A stretch of DNA of 53,895 nucleotides from Plantago elongata (Eukaryota; Streptophyta; Magnoliopsida; Lamiales; Plantaginaceae). Positions 1 to 10,487 of this stretch are shown one piece after another. Under the pieces are notes generated by a model. It worked only from the letters and a program-made list of their open reading frames with translations. It made no database searches and was not told the DNA's origin. The DNA lies in the NCBI GenBank assembly GCA_036897095.1, contig JAYMSP010000398.1:1-53895 (forward strand), in the 5' to 3' direction. Both the position numbers and the translations under genes were made by a program. Numbering within the stretch: the first letter of the stretch is position 1; each line of letters opens with the position of its first letter.

Positions 1-560
1 TTTTTTACTTCTACTTTAGAAATGACCGTGCAACGCTTTCGGACAGTTCTTCCATGTCCAGTGCATACAGTCGATACTCCCAAGCATGCCCACAAACCCT
101 CGTGCACCTTTGATTGCTAACAATCTTCGTAAATCTTCCTTATTGGCCCTGCACATGTATGTTGGACCGAACTCAGCAACAACGGCATCAAAAAAGTGAT
201 TTAGATACTCGAGAGTCGTTGTTTCACCGAGCCCATTTTACTCATCAACCGAGTCGGCAGATGCCCCATAAGCTAGCATGCGAATTGCGGTGGTACATTT
301 TTGTAGTGTGGTTAACCCTTGTCGGCCAGTAGCATATGGTCTGCATACAAAGTAATCATCTTGATGCAACACACCTCCAACCACCCGTTCGAACGACGGT
401 CTCTCCATTCTGAATCTCCGTCAAAATTTCGATGCATGTGTTGGACGGACACCGAAGTAGTCTAGCTCCAAGCCCACATCACGCACTTCTCGCTCTTTGT
501 CAATGTAAGCACGTGTGTAGCCACTATGTCATGACTTGACCTGTTGTTGTTGGTAGTGTT
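1..560 (-). pseudogene. Harbinger-type DDE transposase fragment (HARBI1/ALP1-like)
   Basis: Hand translation of the minus strand gives a run matching plant Harbinger transposases. It contains YFVCRPYATGRQGL, then TTAIRMLAYG, then LRRLLAIKGARGF, then the signature GMLGSIDCMHWTWKNCP at the window edge. The GSIDCMHW motif carries the first acidic residue of the catalytic DDE triad; the other catalytic residues lie beyond position 1. An in-frame stop sits between the SADSVDE and NGLGETTTLEYL segments (near 228), so this copy is dead. In the family the protein cuts and pastes the element together with the Myb-like partner encoded at 1200-2310. Confidence 0.8.
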
Positions 561-840
561 GGATCACATTTGACATGTTCTGCATAATCATGTTTTTCAT
601 TTGTACGAAAGGATTGGATGTAGAAGAGCCATCGAAAAGTTCATCAGATGACGAACTGTTTCAGATGAAGTACTGTTTTCAGGTACTGGTTGAACATGAT
701 TAGTGGATAGAGCGTTTTCAGTGTAATTAATACAGAGGAAGAAAGAATGAGGGTGTTGTGTCTACAAATGAGTTCCAATATTGCATTATATAGACAATTT
801 ACTGGAGATAAAAATGTGTCATTCATTAGTCATAGCTGAG

Positions 841-1166
841 TCACTTGAACATTGGATTCCCGACGAAAGTAAATATAAAGATAAAATAAAGATAAGATCT
901 AACATTGGATTCACTTGAGCATTGGATTTCCGATAAGATCTGACGAGATTCCCGACAAAGTAAAGTAAACATAAGATGCTTCACGAGATGCCTGACAAAT
1001 TCAAATTCGAATTCGAATTCAAACACAAACAAAATGCACACTGATTTTATTACAAACAAGCCATACTTTGGAAAGTAAAATACAAACTAGCCACACTTCG
1101 AAAAGTAAAATACAAACAAGCCACACTTCGGAAGGTAAAAAAACAAACTCGCCACACTATAGAAGA
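841..1166. repeat. short tandem repeats inside the Harbinger element
   Basis: Two local repeat tracts lie between the two Harbinger genes. From 1051 to 1166 a 30-bp unit (TACAAACAAGCCACACTTCG plus GAAAGTAAAA) is present nearly four times in register at 1051, 1081, 1111 and 1141, the last copy diverged. From 841 to 975 a looser repeat built on CATTGGATTCCCGAC and AAGATAAGATCT occurs two to three times. At 1001-1020 there is a run of the palindrome GAATTC. These explain the low-complexity translations on the minus strand here. Confidence 0.75.
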
Positions 1167-1199
1167 AAAAGTAAAAATAAACATGCTACATTCCGATCC

Positions 1200-2310
1200 T
1201 TCGCCATTAGTCCGATCCAAATAGCTGTTTGACTAATGCTTCTAAGTGTGCTTTGACTTCGTTGGGCAAGTTGTCGTAGTTTCCCACAAGTGCCAAGTAT
1301 GTGTCCATCATCTTCGCATTTGACTTACGCTCCTCCTTCTCGCAAGTAAGCTCCAACTTTTATTTTTCAAATTCAAGGAATTTGGGATAATTCTCAATAA
1401 AGTTAGTAATTCCCTTGCCCATGACATCCATTGATGAGTTACCAAAACTGACATTCTTAGCCAATTTCTTGGCCTTGTTACGACCAATGGGCCGTTTGAT
1501 ACTTGCCGCACTTTCATAACCCCGGTTTCGCTTACTTCCACTACTGCCACCTGCTGATTCCATTGGTTGATCACCTACATCAACATCGCCACCCTCATAC
1601 TCAGCCTCCCTAGGTGGTACCCACTTCTTAATGGTTTCTCCAAGTTCATCTTGAGTTCCACTCTTGGTATGATTTCATAGCATCCCACTGTTTGAACGAT
1701 GTAAATGAGGTGTGGTGCTTCGATTTCTCTCTGTATATATCTTGGGCAGTGTCTCTGATACCAGACTCATTGTAGCCACTCCGATTGCCGACTATGACTG
1801 TAATACGCTCTACACAAATCAACCAATGATTTATGTCTATCTCTTAGCCGCCCTCATCTTCCACGAAGCGAATCATGAGATCGAAATTTATCCATCCCGG
1901 TCATCATTCATATTCTCTTGATATTCTCATACTTCTCCGCAATGAGACGGAACAATTTACAGTACTTCTGACCTGTTCCAACAATAGCATTTTGACTGAC
2001 CTCCATGTGGGCTGAGATGGGAGTCAAATCCTCACTATCGCTGTATGGGTTATTCCGTACGGTTGTTGTGTTGGTTGCTGCTCCTCCGGTGGCTTTCGCT
2101 TTTCCACGCCTCCGGATCGGTTGTTTTTCCGGCTGCGTTTCAAGAACAACCTCCTCTTTCGGTGTTTGTGAAAACATTGGTGTTTGGGAGGATGGAGATT
2201 AGTAATTTTGAGTGTAGGGATCTTGGTAGTAGCTTTGGAATAAAGGTCGAACATGACTCGGTTGGGGTTGGAAAGAAGTGTTTTCGAAGTGAGCTTGCAT
2301 GTACTCATGG
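1200..2310 (-). pseudogene. Harbinger ORF1, Myb/SANT-like accessory protein, frameshifted
   Basis: The minus strand encodes pieces of the DNA-binding ORF1 protein of plant PIF/Harbinger elements, often annotated in plant genomes as glutathione S-transferase T3-like. The piece at about 1908-2080 contains the trihelix/SANT-like run MEVSQNAIVGTGQKYCKLF. The piece at 1360-1563 contains a C-terminal helical segment rich in charged residues (SSMDVMGKGITNF, YPKFLEFEK). The pieces lie in different frames separated by stops, so no intact protein remains. Its position next to the transposase is the normal arrangement of the element. Confidence 0.6.
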
Positions 2311-2746
2311 TATTTGTCGGGTTTGTTGATTTTCAACCACTAAAAATACTCCGCGTCCATCTAGCTGGAAAATTAAAGTGTAAAGGGTATTTTGAGGGGA
2401 AGAGAATTTTTTACGTTTAATTAAGAGAGAACGAGGAGTTGGAGATGGGATGATCCGAAAAATATTAAGATTGGTCTCATTTTATTGATCTCGAAAAGAC
2501 ATAACCGTTGGTGATTTTTATTTATTTTTTTATTTTGTATTTTCGGAGATATTACCATTTTAAAACGGATATAATTCGAAATTTTTTAAAAATAAAAGTC
2601 CCAGTGATCGATATGTGGCTGCTGCCACTCGCGCCCGTGCTCAAACGATGCAGCGTCCCTCGCCGCGTCGTCACGCTAGCGCTGTACGTGCAATGGCACG
2701 TCGCCATCCACGACGCGGGCGTGCGTCGGAGCCGTTGGGGCTGGTC

Positions 2747-3248
2747 TTAGTGTGAAATAATGAGAGGGGGTAGTTCAACATGTATGGCATTTGTATCTTC
2801 TCGGAAAGACTATAACAGGATGGCAGTGGAAACCGAGAATTTGAATTAAAAGAATTTTGTGATTATGTTGGTATTCTGCAAGATGATTATTTTGAAGCAT
2901 AACATTCCAGGAAATGAATTGCTTGGTAACTGGTGTGATTCACAATTCATCGTTCATATGGAACCTTGATTTATGTTCAACTTTTGTGAAACAATCACAC
3001 TATCATTCCTCTTACTCAACAAAACCTTTGTAACGGACTAGGTTTGCCTCCCTTACTTGTGAAACATCACCAATTGCATCTAGGTGTTTGGAAAATAAAT
3101 CCAGAATATGCTTGTGAGCACAGACAAACTTAAATGAGTACCAACAAGTTAAATTTCGTTTTTTCCGTCGATGCTTTATACTCTTTATTAAGATCAAAAG
3201 CATTGCTTGTCCCGAGCTTCGTCACGGTATGGAGGGTCTAATGGCCAG
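2747..3248. other. unassigned sequence between Harbinger end and VDAC exon
   Basis: The first exon of the VDAC pseudogene would be expected here. I see only a weak candidate (translation SSRKDYN near 2800, resembling the LLYKDY region of porins) and no convincing start codon with the usual N-terminal helix. The rest is unremarkable AT-rich sequence with no other coding signal. Confidence 0.4.
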
Positions 3249-3455
3249 GTACTTGGTTCAACTCTTGTGAAGAAAGGAGGGCTCTACTTTGGAGACGTGG
3301 CTGCACAGTACATATTCAAAAATGCTACACTTCATTTGAGATTTGACACAGATTCAAATGTATTCTAACTCCTTGCTTCCTATTCCAGGACCTAATGCCG
3401 TCTTAATAGTGATTTTCAATGGCATATATCAACGACTCTTTCAGTGGTAAATATC

Positions 3456-3900
3456 TCAGAAATGCAAGAATCAGATTGAAGAAGAAATGCAGTGCAGAAG
3501 AGCAGAGCAAACAGAGCAAGTAACTGAGCTGATAAACAGCTTGATTCAATTTGGTATCTTGTAGTGTTAGCTGAGAATTATGATTGTAATTAGCTCTTGT
3601 ATAGTCGATCAATACTTGTATACATTTTTACTTCAACAAATGTAACACTAGAAGGTTAGATTAGGCATTACAAGGTAGTAGTATAAATAAGGTAGATATT
3701 TTTCTTATCAGCTTAAGTTCATTCATTTTTCTGTAAAAAACTTTCTCTCCCAATCTGAATGCAACAAGAGCGGTTATTTACTTTGATTGCACAGTTACTC
3801 AACTGCATTTTCATCATTCATCTTCGTTCCTGATCTTCACATTCTTCTGGATCAATTCTTCGATCTGATCATAAGTGCTTCTCTTCACAATGCTTCCGCA
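3456..3900 (+). repeat. left LTR of the copia element
   Basis: This 445-bp direct repeat pairs with 9120-9570. By eye the two differ at about 15 sites, every one a transition, plus one 6-bp indel near 3870/9538. The left LTR ends GCTTCCGCA and the right one GCTTCTGCA. The 5' end reads TCAG rather than the canonical TG. The shared TCTCAG makes the exact boundary uncertain by two bases. The repeat contains CTCTCCC and TATAAATAA-like promoter material, as expected of an LTR. Confidence 0.88.
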
Positions 3901-4426
3901 ATATTTGATTTCTGATATGGTATCAGAGCTCATGTTGAGATCCTGATTGATTCGATCGATTCACATTATGAACAGTTATGGATTAGTTTAGCTTATGATT
4001 CGATTATAGTTGCCTGATTGATTTATTGTTTAACATTGATCGGATTGAATTTTTTTTTTATTCAACTAGTTGTTTGAGGAAATCTGTTCATGATCAGCTG
4101 AAAATTCATTGTTATTCTCTGAAAATTTTAGCTTAAGCTATTCACTATCAGGTGTTAATAAGATCATGCTGAATTTTCTGTTGTTCAATCAGTAAAATAG
4201 TTAGAATATCAGAGGATTCATGATTTGTAGTAGAAACTCACATTTTCATATGTTCATGTAGACATAAAACTGATTGATTATCACAGTTTCACATTAGTTT
4301 CACCTGTTTCATCAATATCCTTAAGGATCGAATTCACATACTTACTCACATTTCATTGATTCACAATTATTGATCGTCAAACTTGTTAAAACTGTTAGAT
4401 TTGTTCAACAAAACTGAGTAAGAAAA

Positions 4427-5458
4427 ATGACAACTGAGAGTCATCCATCACCTGTCTATGTGAGTGCTGCTGATAAGGAACTGGATCACACTAATCCAGA
4501 TAGTCCTTATCATCTATTTTCACATGACACTGCAACATCTGGAGCAATTAAGACTATCCTAAAAGGGCCTAACTATATCTGTTGGAGGCGTGAAATGGTG
4601 CTGAATCTGTCAATAAAGAATAAGCTAGGCTTCATTGATGGTACTTACAACAGACCACCAATTGAAAGCCCTATGTATGTGCATTGGTTGAGGTGCAACA
4701 ACCTCATTCTTTCATGGCTGCACAATTCAATGACTGATGAGGTGAAAGGCACAATAGCTTAAAGTGTTTTTGCAAAGGATATGTGGGATAAGCTGGAAGC
4801 AAGGTATTCACAGACTGATAATGTCAGAATATATGAACTGGAACTAGCACTCAATCAGTTTGTGCAAGGATCTCAGTATGTGATGGAATATTTTACCAAG
4901 TTATCCAGCATTTGGGAAGAACTTCACATGTATAGGCCTCCTCCAAGCGGTGATTGGTGCACTTGTGGACACTGCACATGCTTACACCTTACAAATGCAA
5001 GAAATATCAATGAGATTGATCAGGTGTTTCAATTTCTGATGGGTTTAGGTGAAGCATATGATGGTATAAGAGGGCAGATAATTATGCAGCACCCCATTCC
5101 CTCACTTGAGAGAGCATACTCAATCATTCTTACTGAAGAAAGGCAAAAGAACTCAAGGCACAATGTGTCAAATCTTGGTATGAATCACTCAACATACCAC
5201 ATGAGACAGGGTGTGCCTGCACATCATTTTAAGAGGAAAGGCAAGGAACCAAGGGGTTGTAGCCATTGTGGTTTTACCAATCATACTGTTGATAAGTGCT
5301 ACAAACTGATAAGATTCCCAAATGACTTCAAGTTCACCAAGAAACCATCCTATATTGGTAGAGGAGGATATGGTGGAAATATCAGCTATTCAAACAGTTC
5401 CACTGCTGCAAACAACTCAGGTTCCTCAATATGGTGCTCCAAAATCTCACTATGCTAA
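4427..5458 (+). pseudogene. copia gag, interrupted by a stop and a frame break
   Basis: Gag coats the retrotransposon RNA inside virus-like particles. The region begins at an ATG following the untranslated leader. It carries the copia gag signature (GPNYICWRREMVLNLSIKN, WLHNSMTDEV, MWDKLEARYSQTD) and, near its end, a CCHC zinc knuckle of the form CX2CX4HX4C (CSHCGFTNHTVDKC at about 5257-5298). A TAA at 4760-4762 interrupts it after about 111 codons, and the gag-to-protease frame is lost near 5425, where reading continues in another frame. It is degraded and not expected to be functional. Confidence 0.85.
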
Positions 5459-8400
5459 CACTGTAACTGCTGCTATTCCCTCTTCAGACATGAGTGCTCA
5501 ATACAAAATGATGAAGACACAGGTGGATCAACTGATGAAGATGCTGGAGCAAGGGATACATCACCCAGCTGCTCATCCTTCTGCATATGCTGCTCAAGTT
5601 GCTGATTCTAGCTCACATATGCAGCAAATGGAAGTTGAAGGTACACCTGTTGCATACAACACTATAGGAGGTAATTGCACATGTTCATACTCTGCTGATA
5701 TAGTATGCTCAACATCCCATAATCTGCACAAATTTCTTATCATAGATTCAGGTGCCACTAATCATGTTATATGCAATCCTGCACTCTTCTCTTCTCATAT
5801 TTCTAATGTTGTTTCTTCAGTGCAATTGCCTGATGGAACTCAACTACCTGTTACACAAATAGGAAATGTACATATATCAAAATATATCACTCTTAAAAAT
5901 GTATTATATGTGCCAAGTTTCACAGTGAACCTAATATCTGTTACTCAAATCACTAAGTTCAGACTCTTTCATTTTATATTCACTCATGATGAGTGTATTT
6001 TACAGGAGATTTCTTCAAGGATAAGGAATGGTCTGGCTGAGAGATATAAGTCTCTATTTATTTTGAGCATCACACAGCTTTCAAACCTCAATTTTCATTC
6101 AAATAAATCACATTCAAATGATGTTTCACTGCATACTCAGCAGTTTCACTCTCAGTCTGCTGCTCATGCTGTCACCAAGCTCACTTCCACCCACATTTGG
6201 CATGCTAGACTTGGTCATCCTTCTGTTCAAAGGATGAAGTTAATTGATTGTTGTGATGTTGAAAACAATAATGTTGAAAATTGTACTGTTTGCTTGAAAG
6301 CAAAACAGAGAAAATTATCATTTCCAACTAGTAGTTCTGTAACTGATGCTCCTTTTTTGATGATACATGCTGATGTTTGGGGTCCTTACTCCATGTGTTC
6401 CATCAATGGACACAGATATTTCCTTACTCTAGTAGATGATTACTCTAGATACACTTGGATTCATCTATTTACCAGCAAAGATGAAGTGAAAACCATTTTG
6501 CTGAGTTTTATTAGCTTCATTGAAACTCAGTTCAAAGTAAGAATTAAACAACTTAGAACTGATAATGGTTCTGAGTTTCTTGTTCTTTCTTCCTACTTGA
6601 AATCTTTGGGAATCATTCATCAAACTAGCTGTGTATACACTCCACAACAGAATGGAGTAGTGGAGCGTAAACACCAGCACTTATTGAACAATGCAAGATC
6701 TTTGATGTTTCAGTCATATCTTCCTTTAAAATTTTGGGGAGATGTTGTACTCACTGCAGCACATCTTATTAATAGAACTCCTTCACCATTATTGAATAAT
6801 GATACTCCATTTTACAGATTTTATAACAAATCACCTGACTATAGCAGATTAAAAGTATTTGGATCACTTTGCTATGCATCCACACATGCTCAACTAAGAT
6901 CAAAATTTGATCAAAGATCACAATCTTGTGTTTTTATTGGTTATCCACCAAATACCAAAGGATATAAGTTGTATAATCTTAATACAACAAAGTGATAATT
7001 TAAAAAGATGTTCACTTCCTTGAACATATATTCCCATTCTCAGATAAGCAACATGTTTCACCTGCTGCAGTCAAATTTCTGTTGATATCACTGATCCTTC
7101 AGTTTTGGATATTCCTCAGTAGACATCTCATACAAATGATGCAGTTATTACACCACTGCATGATTTAGCAAATGATTCTAATACATCTTCACCTGATAAT
7201 ATAAGTTCCTCACCTGATAGCAACTTATCTCCAGGTTCTGAGATTTCATCACGTGATATTATCAGTTCTTCACCTGGTGGTAGCAGTTTATCTTCTGATC
7301 ATGATGGTATTGTTGACACAGCTCCACAATTGAGGATTTCTTCCAGAACAGTTAAGATACCATCAAAATTCAATGATTTTCATCATGGAATTACTCACAA
7401 TCCTAGGCCTACTGCACATCCACTCACTAATCATTTATCATATCAGCAATTAGATTCAACTGATATGGCATTTTCTGCCAACATTGTGTCAAGTTCTGAA
7501 CCAAAGACTTATTCACAGGCAATTTAATCACCTGAGTGGACTCAAGCAATTAATGCTGAGTTACAAGCCTTAGAAGACAATAAAACATGGTCAGTTGTTT
7601 CACTTCCTCAGGGTCATCAACCCATGGGATGCAAATATGTCTTTAAATTGAAGCTTCACCCTGATGGAACAGTTGATAAGTATAAAGCTAGATTGGTTGC
7701 TAAGGGTTTTTCACAGAGATTTGGTTTTGATTATGTGGAAACCTTCAGTCCAGTGGCTAAACTTACCACAGTTAGAACCTTTCTAGCCATTGTTTCTTCC
7801 AAAGGTTGGGGGTGTGAGCAGATGGATGTCAATAATGCATTGTTAAATGGTGATCTTGATGAAGATATTTACATGGAAATACCACCTGGATACTTGTTTC
7901 AAGGGGGGAATACACAAACTGATAATACACAAACTGATGTATCACAAGTTTCACAGTTGAATTCACAAGATAATACCTTGGTTTTCAAACTACACAAATC
8001 ACTCTATGGTCTGAAACAAGCCTCCAGGCAATGGAATCAGAAATTTTCATCAACACTGCAGGATCTTAGTTTTCAGCAGTCAAAATCTGAATATTCTCTG
8101 TTCACAAAGAATGATTCACAAAGTTTCATAGCTCTGTTGGTTTATGTAGATGATATACTCATAACTGGTTCAAGCAATAAATTGATCAATGAAGTAAAAC
8201 AAATGCTGCATAAACAGTTCAAGATCAGAGATTTAGGCTCAGTTAAGTATTTTCTTGGTTTGGAAATTTGTAGAAAACCTGAAGGTATACAAATATGCCA
8301 AAGGAAATATGTCATGGAGCTACTCAAAGACACAAGCTTGATTGATTGTAAGCCTGTAGTCAGTCCCATGGAGTTCAATTTGAATTTAACTACCAATGAT

Positions 8401-9048
8401 TCAGATATTCTGAAAGATTCCACTCTTTATTGAAGTTTGATTGGTAGATTGATCTATCTGAATATCACTAGGCCTGATATTACTTATGCAATTGGCATAT
8501 TATCACAGTTCATGGAAAAACCTACAAAAACTCATCTTCAAGCAGTTTATAGGATACTCAAATACTTGAAGAATGCTCCAGGCTAAGGCATTTTCTTCTC
8601 ATCTTCAAGTGATCTCACATTGACGGCTTACAGTGATTCAGATTGGGCTTCATGCCCAGATTGGGCTTCATGTCCTGATACAAGGAGATCTATCTCAGGG
8701 TATTGTATGCTTCTAGGAAACTCACTTATCAGTTGGAAAAGCAAGAAGCAAACCACTGTTAGTAGATCATCCTCAGAAGCTGAATATAGAGCCTTGTCCT
8801 TTGTCACTTGTGAAGTAATATGGCTTAAGTACTTGCTTGAAGAATTTAATATCAAGCTTATGGAGCCAATAACACTGTATTGTGACAATCAGTCTGCAAT
8901 TCACTTAACCAAGAATCCCATATTTCATGAAAGAACAAAACATTTTGATTGTCACTTTGTTAGAGAACAGGTTCTCTCAGGATTAATACAAGTTCTGCAT
9001 GTTCCAACAAAAGAGTAGCTGGCAGACATCTTCACCAAAGCTTTAGCT
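5430..9048 (+). pseudogene. copia pol (protease, integrase, RT, RNase H), multiply broken
   Basis: Domains in order are: aspartic protease with the DSGA active-site motif (about 5746); GAG-pre-integrase HARLGHPS (about 6203); integrase core with a TDNGSEF motif and a QQNGVVERKH segment that includes the catalytic acidic residue; reverse transcriptase from the GCKYVFKLK region (7627) through the YVDD catalytic motif (about 8143); and RNase H with YSDSDWA and SSSEAEYRAL (8620-9018). Catalytic motifs are still visible. However, the frame is lost at about 6993, the linker at 7000-7330 is full of stops, and nonsense codons occur at 7525, 8431, 8584 and 9016. An 18-bp tandem duplication lies in the RNase H part (8637-8672). 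Confidence 0.9.
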
Positions 9049-9119
9049 TAAAGTGACATGAACAGATTATTGCATAAGATGAGCATAAGCAATGTATATG
9101 CTCATCTTACGGGGGAGTC

Positions 9120-9570
9120 TCAGAAATGCAAGAATCAGATTGAAGAAGGAATGCAGTGCAGAAGAGCAGAGCAAACAGAGCAAGTAACTGAGCTGATGAA
9201 CAGCTTGATTCAATTTGGTATCTTGTAGCGCTAGCTGAGAATTATGATTGTAATTAGCTCTTGTATAGTTGATCAATACTTGTATGCATTTTTACTTCAG
9301 TAAATGTAACACTAGAAGGTTAGATTAGGCATTACAAGGTAGTAGTATAAATAAGGTAGATATTTTTCTTATCAACTTAAGTTCATTCATTTTTCTATAA
9401 AAAACTTTCTCTCCCAATCTGAATACAACAAGAGCGGTTATTTACTTTGATTGCATAGTTACTCAACTGCATTTTCATCATTCATCTTCGTTCTTGATCT
9501 TTACATTCTTCTGGATCAATTCTTCGATCTGATCATCATTGTAAGTGCTTCTCTTCACAATGCTTCTGCA
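9120..9570 (+). repeat. right LTR of the copia element
   Basis: A 451-bp partner of the left LTR, preceded directly by the polypurine tract GGGGGAG. It carries a 6-bp insertion relative to the left copy. The sequence immediately after it (GTATCGGATAAAAC) is host or older-insert sequence, not LTR. Confidence 0.88.
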
Positions 9571-9617
9571 GTATCGGATAAAACATAATCCCATCTTCTA
9601 AAACTATTATTGCATGC

Positions 9618-10487
9618 AAATTACCAAATTACAGCTCCACCAAGGTATAAGAATGCCTATGTTTTTTTATCCTTTCTTATTCTTCTTTAGCCATTTGCAA
9701 CAAGGTTTTTTACTAATTTGGCCCTGATTCTTAACTTCCTTGCAGATTGAAGTTCACTATTTTCATGAACATGCAGGTTTTACTGCAGCTGTTGGTCTCG
9801 ATAAGTCACATTTTCTTGACTATTCAGCTACTATAGGTACCCCTAGTTTCGCCTTAGGTAGCGAAGCAACTTATGTGATCTCTTCCTGTAATTTTTTGAA
9901 GTACAATGCTGGTGTCACCCTGAGGACTCCCAATGTTTGTGCATTTGTAATCCTGTAAGCTTCTTTACTCAAATGCAGTTATAGATTATGACTCAAATCG
10001 AATCAGATATTTTCTTTGTCGAGTTATTTGTTTGGCAACTTCTAAAGCTAGGCTCTCGCTGATTAAACTTGAGTGGTTTGTGCGAAATTATCCATGTCAA
10101 TTTCACTCTATTATATAGCATCTCAGTGACATTTCAGCAAATGATTCTATATTTCTTTGTCCTCCTAGATTTGACAAAGGAGATGCGGTGAAGGCATCAT
10201 ATTTGCACCATATTGATAATCTTAAGAAAGGAGCTGCTGTGGGTGAGATTTCAAGAAAGTTGTCGACAAACGAGACCACATTAACAGTTGGATGCTCTTA
10301 CGCAATTAATCCACTCACAATGGTGAAAGCAAAGCTTAACAACCACGGCTATCTTGGCACTCTCGTTCAGCACGAGTTGAAAGCCAAGTCCATCCTGACT
10401 GTTTCAGGGAGTTTTGACACCTCGGCTATGGAAAAGACCCCCAGGATTGGTGTGGCACTCTCTCTTAATACATCAACAGTCTTATGA
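9618..10487 (+). pseudogene. VDAC 3' half, open reading frame retained
   Basis: Three exon segments (9618-9644, 9746-9954, 10169-10487) splice in phase. The donors are GTATAA at 9645 and GTAAGC at 9955, and the acceptors are TGCAG at 9741-9745 and CTAG at 10165-10168. The translation runs from KLPNYSSTK through IEVHYFHEHAG and FDKGDAVKASYLHH to the stop, covering roughly the last two thirds of a porin barrel. The reading frame is clean although the 5' half is badly damaged. Either the damage is recent, or a promoter in the right LTR (9120-9570) drives a truncated transcript. Sequence alone cannot separate these options. Confidence 0.7.

Larger units (their letters stand above)
1..2746 (-). 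mobile_element. PIF/Harbinger transposon, 3' part, decayed
   Basis: A two-gene PIF/Harbinger element read on the minus strand. It enters the window from the left, so one end is missing. The transposase lies at about 1-560 and the Myb/SANT-like accessory ORF1 at about 1200-2310. The right edge reads inward as GACCAGCCCCAACGG, the style of plant Harbinger terminal inverted repeats. It is flanked by TTA at 2747-2749, the usual 3-bp target of this superfamily. The distal 130 bp before this end are GC-rich, unlike the surroundings. Both genes are broken, so the element is not autonomous. The opposite terminal repeat would have to be found upstream of the window to confirm the boundary. Confidence 0.75.
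3456..9570 (+). mobile_element. Ty1/copia LTR retrotransposon (RE1-like), inserted in VDAC exon 3
   Basis: A full-length copia element. It has a left LTR (3456-3900), a primer binding site TGGTATCAGAGC (3918-3929) matching initiator-Met tRNA, gag, protease, integrase, reverse transcriptase and RNase H in copia order, a polypurine tract GGGGGAG (9111-9117) and a right LTR (9120-9570). Flanking 5-mers are ATATC (3451-3455) and GTATC (9571-9575), a target duplication with one mismatch. The element lies in the same orientation as the VDAC gene. Stops occur at 4760, 7525, 8431, 8584 and 9016, with frame breaks near 5425 and 6993 and a degenerate stretch at 7000-7330. It therefore cannot move on its own. 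Confidence 0.92.
3249..10487 (+). pseudogene. VDAC (mitochondrial outer-membrane porin) gene, disrupted
   Basis: The pieces match plant voltage-dependent anion channels, the beta-barrel of the outer mitochondrial membrane that passes ATP and other metabolites. Exon 2 starts after an AG at 3248 and encodes STLVKKGGLYFGDVAAQY and FDTDSN (3249-3360). Exon 3 is split: NAVLIVIF ends near 3417 and KLPNYSSTK resumes at 9618-9644, with the copia element and about 80 bp of other sequence between. Exon 4 (9746-9954) and exon 5 (10169-10487) are intact, have proper GT/AG borders, and encode the NNHG segment and the C-terminus with stop TGA at 10485-10487. The joined 3' frame is open. No first exon was found, and exons 2 and 3 are joined without an intron and in shifted frames, so I call it a pseudogene. 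It most resembles the Arabidopsis VDAC2/VDAC4 group. Confidence 0.85.

Noticed and set aside
3870..3930. possible longer left LTR reaching the primer site
   Set aside because: The right LTR and flank show no homology to 3901-3917, so the LTR end stays at 3900.
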